A DNA stretch of 64,000 bases from Bos javanicus (taxonomy: Eukaryota > Chordata > Mammalia > Artiodactyla > Bovidae), in assembly GCF_032452875.1 (NCBI RefSeq), contig NW_026893640.1, forward strand, positions 558,001 through 622,000, read 5' to 3'. The translations under genes and the position numbers were made by a program. A model generated the notes under the pieces. It saw only the letters and a list, made by a program, of their open reading frames with translations. It was not told the DNA's origin and did no database searches. How positions within the stretch are numbered: the first letter of the stretch is position 1; every line of letters starts with the position of its first letter. Positions 23,442-34,446 of this stretch are shown piece by piece.

Positions 23442-24078
23442 GAGGCAAATGATCAGTGTATGATAGCAAACATGATCAGCGCATGATCAGTTACATGATC
23501 AGAGCCATTTAGTCACGTGATCACTACATGATAGTCATGTGATCAGTCCATGCTCAGTCACGGTATCAGTGCATGATCAGCCACGTGATCAGTGCATGAT
23601 CAGCCAGCTGATCATTTCATGATAGCTATGTGATCAGTTCATGATTTGTCACGTGATCTGTGCATGACCAGGCAGGTGATCAGTGTATGATCAGCGAGGT
23701 GATCAGTGCATGATCCGTCACCTAATGGGTGTATGATCAGTCACCTGACCGGTACATGGTAGCTACATGATCATTGCATGATCAGCCAAGTGAGTAGTGC
23801 ATGATAGCCACGTGATCAGTGCATGGTCAGTCACGTGATCAATGCATGATCATCCACGTGATCAGTGCATGTGGAGTCATGTAGTCAATGCATGATAGCG
23901 CCGGGATCAGTGCACGATGAGTCCCGTGATGAGTGTATGATCTGCCAAGTGATCAGTGCAAGACAGCTACGTGATCAGTGCATGATTAGTCACATGATCA
24001 GTGCATGATCAGTCACGTGATAGGTGTGTGAACAGCCATGTGAACAGTGCAGGCTCAGTCACGTGATCAGGGCCGGCT
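23442..24078 (+). repeat. 23-bp array, A to B (28 units)
   Basis: Uses the second form of A right flank (CAGCTGATCATTTCATG near 23606, CAGGCAGGTG near 23668), also seen at 55.6 and 60.5 kb. It then jumps to the distal A series (TGTGGAGTCATG near 23869). Confidence 0.9.
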
Positions 24079-24302
24079 GACGTGCGTGATTACTGTCTGC
24101 TCATCTGCTTGACAATTTCCAGCTGAGCTGCACGATTCCTGCCTGTCATCTCCTTGACAATTGCCACCTGTGCTGCGTAATTCCTGCCTGCTCATCTACT
24201 TGATTATTGCCAGCTGAGCAGCATGATTTGTCAGAGCTGAGTTCCATGATTATAGCCTGCTGACTGATTCCTGCCTACTCAGCTCTATGTTCATTGCCTC
24301 CA
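24079..24302 (+). repeat. Type B block (224 bp)
   Basis: Transition reads GGCCGGCTGACG. Other changes are AATTTCCAGC, ATCTCCTTG and GATTTGTCAGAG. Confidence 0.92.
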
Positions 24303-25349
24303 GAGGCACATGAACAGTGTGTGACACCAAACATGATCAGCACATGATCAGTCACATGATCAGTGCATGATTAGCCAGGTGGTCAGTGCATGATCAATTA
24401 TGTGATCAGTGCATGATCAGTCATGTGACCAGTACATGGTAGCAGCGTGATCATTGCATGATCAGCCACGTGAGCAGTGCATGATAGCCACGTGATCAGT
24501 GCATGATCAGTCATGTGATACGTGTGTGATCAGCCACGTGATCAGTACATGATATCCACGTGATCAGTGCAAGATAGCCACGTGATCACTTCATGATTAT
24601 TCACGTGATCTGTACATGATCAGTCACGTGAACAGTGCATGATCAGTCATGTGATCAGTGTATGACCAGCCAAGTGATCAGTGCATGATAGCCACGTGAT
24701 CAGTGCATGATCAGTCACGTGATCAGTGCATGATCAGTCACGTGATCAGTGTATGATCAGCCACGTGATCAGTGCATGATCAGACAAATGATAAGTGCAT
24801 GATCAATTACGTGATCAGTGCATGATCACCCATGTGATCAGTGCATGATCATTCACGTGATCAGTACATGATCAGTCACGTGAACAGTGCATGATCATTC
24901 ACGTGATCTGTGCATGATCAGTCACGTGACCAGTATATGGTAGCTACGTGATCATTCCGAGACGAGCCACGTGAGCAGTGCTTGATAGAAACGTGATGTG
25001 TGCATGATGAGTTACATGAGCAGAGTATGATCAGCCACGTGATCAGTGCATGAGTGCCACGTGATCAGTGCATGATATGTCACGTGACAGTGTGTGATCA
25101 GCCACGTGAACAGTGCATGTTCAGCCACGTATTCAGTGCATGACAGCCACGTGATCAGTGCATGATTAGTTACGTGAGCAGTGTATGATCAGCCACGTGA
25201 TCAGTGCATGGTCAGACACGTGAACAGTGTATGATCAGCCACGTGATCAGTGCATGATATCCAAGTGATCAGTGCATGATCAATCACGTGATCAGTGTAT
25301 GATCAGCCACGTGAACAGTGCATGCTCAGTCAGGTGATCAGGGCCTGCT
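24303..25349 (+). repeat. Diverged 23-bp array, B to A (46 units)
   Basis: A good example of the full B-to-A series: CACCAAAC, TAGCCAGGTG, GATACGTGTGTG, ATATCCACG, GCAAGATAGCC, CATTCCGAGACG, GAGTGCCACG, CACGTATTCAG, GTTACGTGAGCAG, ATATCCAAGTG. Confidence 0.9.
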
Positions 25350-25577
25350 GAGCTGCGTGATTACTGTCTGCTCATCTGCTTGACAATTGCCAGCTGAGCT
25401 GCATGATTCCTGCCTGTCATCTGCTTATCAATTGCCAGCTGTGCTGCGTAATTCCTGCCTGCTCAGATGCTTGATTATTTCCAGCTGAGCAGCATGATTC
25501 CTCACACCTGGGTTCCATGATTATTGCCTGCTGACTGTTTGATTCGTGCCTACTCAGCTCTTTGTTTATTGCCTCCA
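25350..25577 (+). repeat. Type A block (228 bp)
   Basis: Changes: GCTGCATG, GCTTATCAATTG, CAGATGCTTG, TTATTTCCAG and CCTGGGTTCC. Confidence 0.92.
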
Positions 25578-26327
25578 GAGGCACATGATCAGTGTATGAT
25601 AGCAAACATGATCAGCGCATGATCAGTCACATGATCAGCGCCATTAAGTCACGTGATCACTACATGATAGTCATGTGATCAGTCCATGCTCACTCACGGT
25701 ATCAGTGCATGATCAGCCACGTGATCAGTGCACGATCTGTCACATGATTAGCGAATGATCACCCACGTGATCAGTGCATGGGCAGTCATGTGATCAGTGC
25801 ATGATATAGACGTGATCAGTGCATGATGAGTCTCGTGATCAGTGCATGATAGCCACGTGATCAGTGCATGATCAGTCACCTGTTGGGTGTATGATCATTC
25901 ATGTGACCTGTACATGGTAGCTGCATGATCATTGCATGATCAGCCACGTGAGTAGTGCATGATAGCCACGTGATCACTGCATGATCAGTCACGTGATCAG
26001 TGCATGATCAGTCACGTGACCAGTACATGGTAGCTGCGTGATCATCGCATGATCAGCCACGTGAGCAGTGCATGATAGCCATGTGATCAGTGCATGATCA
26101 GACACGAGATCAGTTCGTGATCAGTCACATGATCAGTGCATGATCAGCCACGTGATCAGTGCATGACCAGGCACGTGATCAGTGAATGTCCAGCCAAGTG
26201 ATCAATGCATGATAGTCACGTGATCAGTGCATGATCAGTCACATGATCAGTGCATGATCAGTCACGTGATAGGTGTGTGATCACCCACGTGAACAGTGCA
26301 TGCTCAGTCAAGTTATCATGGCCTGCT
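25578..26327 (+). repeat. 23-bp array, A to B (33 units)
   Basis: A right-flank series present to TGTCCAGCCAAGTG near 26188, then directly to the B left flank (GATAGGTGTGTG near 26270). The TGTGGAGTCATG part of the series is absent. Confidence 0.9.
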
Positions 26328-26551
26328 GAGCTGCGTGATTACTGTCTGCTAATCTGCTTGACAATTTTCAGTTGAGCTGCAAGATTCCTGCCTGTGTTCT
26401 CCTTCACAATTGCCACCTGTGCTGAGTAATTCCTGCCTGCTCATCTACTTGATTATTTCCAGCTGAGCAGCATGATTTCTCAGAGGTGAGTTCCATGATT
26501 ATAGCCTGCGGACTGATTCCTGCCTACTCAGCTCTATGTTCATTGCCTCCA
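26328..26551 (+). repeat. Type B block, most diverged copy (224 bp)
   Basis: Many private changes: CTAATCTGC, AATTTTCAGTTGAGC, GCTGCAAG, GTGTTCTCCTTCAC, GCTGAGTAAT, CAGAGGTGAG and CTGCGGACTG. The transition reads TCATGGCCTGCT. Length is unchanged despite the substitutions. Confidence 0.92.
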
Positions 26552-27765
26552 GAGGCACATGATCAGTGTGTGACACCAAACATGATCAGCACATGATCAA
26601 TCACATGATGAATGCATGATAAGCCAGGTGATCAGTGCATTATCAATTACCTGATCAGTGCATGATCTGTCACCTGATCTGTGCATGATCAGTCACGTGA
26701 CCAGTGCATGGTAGCTACGTGAACATTGCATGATCAGCCACGAGATCAGTGCATGATAGCCACGTGATCAGTGCATGATAGCCACGTGATCAGTGCATGA
26801 TCAGTCACGTGATGCGTGTGTGATCAGCCACGTGATCAGTGCATGTTATCCACGTGATCAGTGCAGGATAGCCACGGTATCACTTCATGATTATTTACGT
26901 GATCTGTACATGATCAGTCACGTGATACGTGTGTGATCACCACCAGATCAGTGCGTGATGAGCCACGTGATCAGTGCATGATCAGTCACGTGATCAGTGT
27001 GTGATCAGCCACGTGATCAGTGCATGATATCCACGTGATCAGTGCAGGATAGCCACGTGATCACTTCATGATTATTCACGTGATCTGTACATGATCTGTC
27101 ACGTGAACAGTGCATGATCAGTCATGTGATCAGTGTATGACCAGCCAAGTGATCAGTGCATGATAGCCACGTGATCAGTGCATGATCAGTCACGTGATCA
27201 GTGCATGATCAGTCACGTGATCAGTGTATGATCAGCCACGAGATCAGTGCATGTTCAGCCAAATGATAAGTGCATGATCAATTACGTGATCAGTGCATGA
27301 TCAGCCACGTGATCAGTGCATGATCAGTCACGTGATAAGTACATGATCAGGCACGTGAACAGTGCATGATCATTTACGTGATCTGTGCATGATCAGTCAC
27401 GTGACCAGTATATGGTAGCTACGTGATCATTCCGTGACAAGCCACGTGAGCAGTGCTTGATAGAAACGTGATGTGTGCATTATGAGTTACGCGAGCAGAG
27501 TATCATCAGCATACGTGCCACGTGATCAGTGCATGATATGTCACGTGACAGGTGTGTGATCAGCCACGTGAACAATGCATGTTCAGCCACGTGATCAGTC
27601 CATGATAGCCACGTGATCAGTGCATGATCAGTTACCTGAGCAGTGTATGATCAGCCACGTGAGCAGTGTATGGTCAGACACGAGAACTGTGTATGATCAT
27701 CCACGTGATCAGTGCATGATATCCAAGTGATCAGTGCATGCTCAGTCACGTGATCTGGGCCTACT
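26552..27765 (+). repeat. Diverged 23-bp array, B to A (53 units)
   Basis: The GTGTGTGATCAGCC / ATATCCACG-like / GCAGGATAGCC signature occurs twice (26815-26890 and 26998-27060), so part of the B flank is internally duplicated. An odd unit CACCACCAGATCAG lies near 26938. Confidence 0.9.
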
Positions 27766-27993
27766 GAGCTGCGTGATTACTGTCTGCTCATCTGCTTGAC
27801 AATTGCCAGCTGAGCTGCACGATTCCTTCCTGTCATCTGCTTGACAATTGCCAGCTGTGCTGCGTAATTCCTGCCTGCTCATCTGCTTGATTATTGCCAG
27901 CTGAGCAGCCTGATTCCTCACACCTGAGTTCCATGATTATTGCCTGCTGACTGTTTGATTCGTGCCTACTCAGCTCTTTGTTTATTGCCTCCA
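27766..27993 (+). repeat. Type A block (228 bp), duplication partner of 20585
   Basis: Transition reads GGGCCTACT. GATTCCTTCC and GCCTGATTCC are shared with the block at 20585, but module 3 is present here. The right flank starts with AGGGTATGATAG. Confidence 0.92.
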
Positions 27994-29240
27994 GAGGCAC
28001 ATGATCAGGGTATGATAGCAAACATGATCAGCGCATGATCAGTCACATGATCAGAGCCATTAAGTCACGTGATCACTACATGATAGTCATGTGATCCGTC
28101 CATGCTCAGTCACGGTATCAGTGCATTATCAGCCACGTGATAAGTGCATGATCTGTCACATGATTAGTGTATGATCATCCAAGTGATCAGTGCATGGGCA
28201 GTCATGTGATCAATGCATGATATAGACGTGATCAGTGCATGATCAGTCTCCGGATCAGTGCATGATCAATCACCTGATGGGTGTATGATCATTCACGTGA
28301 CCTGTACATTGTAGTTACATGAACATTGCATGATCAGCCACGTGAGTAGTGCATGATAGCCACGTGATCACTGCATGATCAGTCACGTGATCAGTGCATG
28401 ATCAGTCATGTGACCAGTACATGGTAGCTGCGTGATCATCGAATGATCAGCCACGTGAGCAGTGCATGATCAGACACGAGATCAGTGCATGATCAGTCAC
28501 GTGATCAGTGCATGATCAGCCACGTGATCAGTGCATGACCAGGCACGTGATCAGTGTATGTCCAGCCAAGTGATCAGTGCATGAGAGCCACGTGATCAGT
28601 GCATGATCAGTCACGTGATCTGTGCATGATAGCCAGGTGATCAGTGCATGATAGCCACGTGATAAGTGCATGATCAGTCACGTGATCAGTGCATGATCAG
28701 CCACGTGATCAGTGCATGACCAGGCACGTGTTCAGTGTATGTCCAGCCAAGTGATCTGTGCATGATAGACACGTGATCAGTGCATGATCAGTCACGTGAT
28801 CAGTGCATGATAGCCAGGTGATCAGTGCATGATAGCCACGTGATCAGTGCATGATCAGTCACGTGATCAGTGCATGGTCAGTTACGTGATCAGTGCATGA
28901 TCATCCACGTGATCAGTGCATGTGGAGTCATGTAATCAATGCATGACAGCGCCTTGATCAGTGCACGATCAGTCCCGTGATGAGTGTATGATCAGCCAAG
29001 TGTTCAGTGCAAGATAGCTACGTGATCAGTGAATGATCAGTCATATGATCAGTGCATGATTAGCCATGTCATCAGGGCATGATAGCCACGTGATCAGTGC
29101 ATACTATTACGTGAACAATGCATGCGCAATCAGGTGATCAGTGCATGAGAGCCACGTGAAAAGTGCATGATCAGTCACGTGATAGGTGTGTGATCAGCCA
29201 TGTGAACAGTGCATGCTCAGTTACGTGATCAGGGCCTGCT
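27994..29240 (+). repeat. Diverged 23-bp array, A to B (55 units), duplicate of 20.77-21.90 kb
   Basis: Shares GATCCGTCCATG, GTGCATTATCAGCC (near 28121), TTAGCCATGTCATCAGG (near 29060) and CATACTATTACGTG (near 29100) with the earlier copy. It has an extra internal duplication: GACCAGGCACG ... TGTCCAGCCAAGTG occurs near 28537-28571 and again near 28709-28750. Confidence 0.9.
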
Positions 29241-29464
29241 GAGCTGCGTGATTACTGTCTGCTCATCTGCTTGACAATTGCCAGCTGAGCTGCACGATTC
29301 CTGCCTGCCATCTCCTTGACAATTGCCACCTGTGCTGCGTAATTCCTGCCTGCTCATCTATTTGATTATTGCCAGCTGAGCAGCATGATTTCTCAGAGCT
29401 GAGTTCCATGATTATAGCCTGCTGACTGATTCCTGCCTACTCAGCTCTATGTTCTTTGCCTCCA
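29241..29464 (+). repeat. Type B block (224 bp), duplication partner of 21899
   Basis: Shares CCTGCCATC, ATCTATTTG and GTTCTTTGCC with the block at 21899, but keeps the full GTGCTGCGTAATT start of module 3. Confidence 0.92.
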
Positions 29465-30992
29465 GAGGCACATGATCAGTGTGTGACACCAAACATGATC
29501 AGCACATGATCAGTCACATGATCAATGCATGATAAGCCAGGTGATCAGTGCATGATCAATTACGTGATCAGTGCATGATCTGTCATGTGACCAGTACATG
29601 GTAGTTGCGTGATCATTGCATGATCAGCCACGTGATCAGTGCATGATAGCCACGTGATCATTGCATGATCAGCCACGTGATCAGTGCATGATCAGTCACG
29701 TGATAAGTGCATGGTAGCTACGTGATCATTGCATGATCAGCCACGTGATCAGTGCATGATATCCACGTGATCAGTGCAGGATAGCCACGTGATCACTTCA
29801 TTATTAGTCACGTGATCAGTGCATGATCATCACGTGAACAGTGAATGAGCATTTACGTGATCTGTGCATGATCAGTCAAGTGACCAGTATATGGAAGCTT
29901 CGTGAACATTCCATGACGAACCACGTGAGCAGTGCATGATAGCCACGTGATGTGTGCATGATGAGTTACGTGAGCAGAGTATGATCAGCCACGTGATCAG
30001 TGCATGAGTGCCACGTGATCAGTGCATGATATGTCACGTGACAGGTGTGTGATGAGCCACATGAACAGTGCATGTCCAGCCACGTATTCAGTGCATGATA
30101 GCCACGTGATCATTGCATGATCAGTTACGTGAGCAGTGTATGATCAGCCACGTGATCAGTGCATGGTCAGACACGTGAACAGTGTATGATCAGCCACGTG
30201 ATCAGTGCATGATCAGTTACGTGAGCAGTGTATGATCAGCCCCATGATCAGTGCATGGTCAGACACGTGAACAGTGTATGATCAGTCACGTGATCAGTGC
30301 ATGATCAGCCACGTGATCAGTGCATTACCAGGCACGTGATCAGTGTATGTCCAGCCATGTGATCAGTGCATGATCAGTCACGTGATCAGTGCATGATCAG
30401 TCAAGTGATCAGTGCATGATCAGTCACGTGATCAGTGCATGATCAGTCACGTGATCAGTGCATGATCAGTCACGTGATCAGTGCATGATCAGTCAAGTGA
30501 TCAGTGCATGATCAGTCACGTGATCAGTGCATGATCAGTCAAGTGATCAGTGCATGATCAGTCACGTGATCAGTGTATGTTCAGCCACGTGATCAATGCA
30601 TGATCAGCCACATGATCAGTGCATGATCAATTATGTGATCAGTGCATGATCAGTCACGTGACCAGTACATGGTAGCTACGTGATCTTTGCATGATCAGCC
30701 ATGTGATCAGTGCCTGATCAGTAACGTGATCAGTGCATGGTCAGTCACGTGATCAGTGCATGATCATCCACGTGATCAGTGCATGTGGAGTCATGTAGTC
30801 AATGCTTTATAGCGCCGTGATCAGTGCACGATCAGTCCCGTGATGAGTGTATGATCAGCCAATTGATCAGTGCAAGATAGCTACGTGATCAGTGCATGAT
30901 CAGTCACATGATCAGTGCATGATCAGTCACGTGATAGGTGTGTGATCAGCCATGTGAACTGTGCATGCTCAGTCACGTGATCAGGGCCTGCT
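29465..30992 (+). repeat. 23-bp array, B to B (67 units), duplicate of 15.6-16.8 kb
   Basis: The marker series GCAGGATAGCC, ATCACTTCATT, CATTCCATGACG, GATGAGCCACATG (near 30052), CACGTATTCAG, TTACCAGGCACG and TGTGGAGTCATG repeats that of 15.6-16.8 kb at an offset of about 13.8 kb. A very uniform run at 30.36-30.58 kb is extra relative to that copy. Confidence 0.9.
30360..30580 (+). repeat. Local young expansion of near-identical 23-bp units
   Basis: About nine consecutive GATCAGTC-type units with a scattered CACGTG to CAAGTG alternation lie inside otherwise diverged array. The corresponding place in the 16.5-kb copy lacks them, so they were probably added by slippage or unequal exchange after the duplication. 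Confidence 0.75.
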
Positions 30993-31216
30993 GAGCTGCG
31001 TGATTACTGTCTGCTCATCTGCTTGACAATTGCCAGCTGAGCTGCACGATTCCTGCCTGTCATCTCCTTGACAATTGCCACCTGTGCTGCGTAATTCCTG
31101 CCTGCTCATCTACTTGATTATTGCCAGCTGAGCAGCATGATTTCTCAGAGCTGAGTTCCATGATTATAGCCTGCTGACTGATTCCTGCCTACTCAGCTCT
31201 ATGTTCATTGCCTCCA
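30993..31216 (+). repeat. Type B block (224 bp), duplication partner of 16839
   Basis: Near-consensus B except ATCTCCTTG, shared with 16839. Confidence 0.92.
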
Positions 31217-32401
31217 GAGGCACATGATCAGTGTGTGACACCAAACATGATCAGCACATGATCAGTCACATGATCAATGCATGATAAGCCAGGTGATCAG
31301 TGCATGATCAATTATGTGATCAGTGAATGATCAGTCATGTGACCAGTACATGGCAGCTGCCTGATCATTGCCTGATCAGCCACGTGAGCAGTGCATGATA
31401 GCCACGTAATCAGTGTATGATTAGTCACGTGATCTGTGCATGATCAGTCACGTGGTCTGTGCATGATCAGTCAGGTGATCAGTGCATGATCAGTCACCTG
31501 ATCAGTGCATGATCAGCCACGTGATCAGTGCATGATAGCCACGTGATCAGTGCATGATTAGTCACGTGATCAGTGCATGATCAGTCACGTGATACGTGTG
31601 TGATCAGCCACGTGATCAGTGCATGATAGCCACGTGATCAGTGCATGATAGCCACGTGATCAGTGCATGATCAGTCACGTGATCTGTGCATGATCAGTCA
31701 CGTGATCAGTGCATGATCAGTCACGTGATCAGTGCATGATCAGCCACGTGATCAGTGCATGATAGCCACGTGATCAGTGCATGATCAGGCACGTGATCAG
31801 TGCATGATCAGCCACGTGATCAGTGCATGATCAGCCACGTGATCAGTGCATGATCAGTCCCGTGATCAGTGCATGATCAGCCACGTGATCAGTGCATGAT
31901 CAGTCACGTGATCAGTACATGATCAGTCACGTGAACAGTGCATGATCATTTACGTGATCTGTGCATGATCAGTCACGTGACCAGTATATGGTAGCTACGT
32001 GATCATTCCATGACGAGCCACGTGAGCAGTGCATGATAGCCAAGTGATGTGTGCATGATGAGTTACGTGAGCAGAGTATGATCAGCCACGTGATCAGTGC
32101 ATGAGTGCCACGTGATCAGTGCATGATATGTCACGTGCCAGGTGTGTGATCAGCCACGTGAACAGTGCATGTTCAGCCACGTGATCAGTGCATGATAGCC
32201 ACGTGATCATTGCATGATCAGTTACGTGAGCAGTGCATGATCAGCCACGTGATCAGTGCATGGTCAGACACGTGAACAGTGTGTGATCAGCCACGTGATC
32301 AGTGCATGATATCCAAGTGATCAGTGCATGATCAATCACGTGATCAGTGTATGATCAGCCACGTGAACAGTGCATGCTCAGTCACGTGATCAGGGCCTGC
32401 T
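31217..32401 (+). repeat. 23-bp array, B to A (52 units)
   Basis: Diverged B flank to about 31.5 kb, uniform array 31.5-31.93 kb including GATACGTGTGTG near 31592, then the diverged B-to-A series (CCAGTATATGG, CATTCCATGACGAG, GAGTGCCACG, ATATCCAAGTG). The uniform core is flanked by older sequence on both sides. Confidence 0.9.
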
Positions 32402-32629
32402 GAGCTGCGTGATTACTGTCTGCTCATCTGCTTGACATTTGCCAGCTGAGCTGCAAGATTCCTGCCTGTCATGTGCTTGAAAATTGCCAGCTGTGCTGCG
32501 TAATTCCTGCCTGCTCAGCTGCTTGATTATTGCCAGCTGAGCAGCCTGATTCCTCACACCTGAGTGCCATGATTATTGCCTGCTGACTGTTTGATTCGTG
32601 CCTACTCAGCTCTTTGTTTATTGCCTCCA
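32402..32629 (+). repeat. Type A block (228 bp)
   Basis: Changes: TTGACATTTG, GCTGCAAG, CATGTGCTTGAAAATTG, GCCTGATTCC, CTGAGTGCC and CCAGAGTCAC at the right boundary. Confidence 0.92.
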
Positions 32630-33312
32630 GAGTCACATGATCAGTGTATGATAGCAAACATGATCAGCTCATGATCAGTCACATGATCAGTGCCATTAAG
32701 TCAAGTGATCACTACATGATAGGCATGTGATCAGTCCATGCTCAGTCACGGTATCAGTGCATGATAAGCCACGTGATCAGTGCATGATCTGTCACATGAT
32801 TAGTGTATGATCATCCACGTGATCAGTGCATGGGCAGTCATGTGATTAGTGCATGATGTAGACGTGATCAGAGCATGATCAGTCTCGTGATCAGTGCATG
32901 ATAGCCACGTGATCAGTGCATGATCAGTCACCTGATGGGTGTATGATCATTCACGTGACCTGTACATGGTAGCTACATGATCATTGCATGATCAGCCACG
33001 TGAGTAGTGCATGAGAGCCACGTGATCACTGCATGATCAGCCACGTGAGCAGTGCATGATCAGCCACGTGATCAGTGCATGATCAGCCACGAGATCAGTG
33101 CATGATCAGTCACGTGATCAGTGCATGATCAGCCACGTGATCAGTGCATGACCAGGCACGTGATCAGTGTATGTCCAGCCACGTGATCAGTGCATGATAG
33201 ACACGTAATCAGTGCATGATCAGTCACGTGATCAGTGCATGATCAGTCACGTGATACGTGTGTGATCATCCATGTGAACAGTGCATGCTCAGTCACGTGA
33301 TCAGGGCCTGCT
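32630..33312 (+). repeat. 23-bp array, A to B (30 units)
   Basis: A right-flank series to TGTCCAGCCACG near 33171, then directly to the B left flank (GATACGTGTGTGATC near 33253). The distal TGTGGAGTCATG portion is missing, as at 25.6-26.3 kb. Confidence 0.9.
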
Positions 33313-33536
33313 GAGCTGCGTGATTAGTCTCTGCTCATCTTCTTGACAATTTCCAGCTGAGCTGTACGATTCCTGCCTGTCATCTCCTTGACAATTGCCA
33401 CGTGTGCTGCATAATTCCTGCCTGCTCATCCACTTGATTATTGCCAGCTGAGCAGCATGATTTCTCAGAGGTAAGTTCCATGATTATAGCCTGCTGACTG
33501 ATTCCTGCCTACTCAGCTCTATGTTCATTGCCTCAA
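33313..33536 (+). repeat. Type B block carrying a CACGTG (224 bp)
   Basis: Junction 2-3 reads GCCACGTGTGC instead of CACCTGTG, creating the array-type E-box inside a block. Other changes: GATTAGTCTC, ATCTTCTTG, GCTGTACG, GCTGCATAATT, CAGAGGTAAG and CCTCAAGAGG. Confidence 0.92.
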
Positions 33537-34218
33537 GAGGCACATGATCAGTGTGTGATACCAAACATGATCAGCACATGATCAGTCACATAATCAATGC
33601 ATGATAAGCCAGGTGATCAGTGCATGATCAATTATGTGATCATTGCTTGATCAGCCACGTGAGCAGTGCATGATAGCCCCGTGATCAGTGCATGATCAGT
33701 CACGTGATCTGTGCATGATCAGTCACGTGATCTGTGCATGATCAGTCACGTGATCAGTGCATGATCAGTTACGTGATCAGTGCATGATCAGTCACGTGAT
33801 CAGTGCATGGTAGCTACGTGATCATTGCATGATCAGCCACGTGATCAGTGCATGATAGCCACGTGATGAGTGCATGATAGCCACGTGATCAGTGCATGAT
33901 CAGTCACGTGATCAGTGCATGATCAGTCACGTGATCAGTGCATGATAGCTCATGATCAGTGCATGATCAGCCACGTGATCAGTGCATGATAGCCACGTGA
34001 TCAGTGCATGATCAGTCACGTGATCAGTGCATGATCAGTCACGTGATCAGTGCATGATCAGCCACGTGATCAGTGCATGATCAGACACGTGAACAGTGTA
34101 TGATCAGCCACGTGATCAGTGCATGATATCCAAGTGATCAGTGCATGATCAATCACGTGATCAGTGTATGATCAGCCACGTGAACAGTGCATGCTCAGTC
34201 ACGTGATCAGGGCCTGCT
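33537..34218 (+). repeat. 23-bp array, B to A (30 units)
   Basis: Short diverged B flank, uniform core from about 33.73 to 34.08 kb with one shortened unit GATAGCTCATG near 33945, then the A left flank. The usual CATTCC...GAGTGCC part of the series is absent. Confidence 0.9.
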
Positions 34219-34446
34219 GAGCTGCGTGATTACTGTCTGCTCATCTGCTTGACAATTGCCAGCTGAGCTGCACGATTCCTGCCTGTCATCTGCTTGACAA
34301 TTGCCAGCTGTGCTGCGTAATTCCTGCCTGCTCAGCTGCTTGATTATTGCCAGCTGAGCAGCATGATTCCTCACAGCTGAGTTCCATGATTATTGCCTGC
34401 TGACTGTTTGATTCGTGCCTACTCAGCTCTTTGTTTATTGCCTCCA
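34219..34446 (+). repeat. Type A block (228 bp)
   Basis: Consensus A except ACAGCTGAG in module 4, which adds a CAGCTG and is shared with the block at 22282. Confidence 0.93.
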
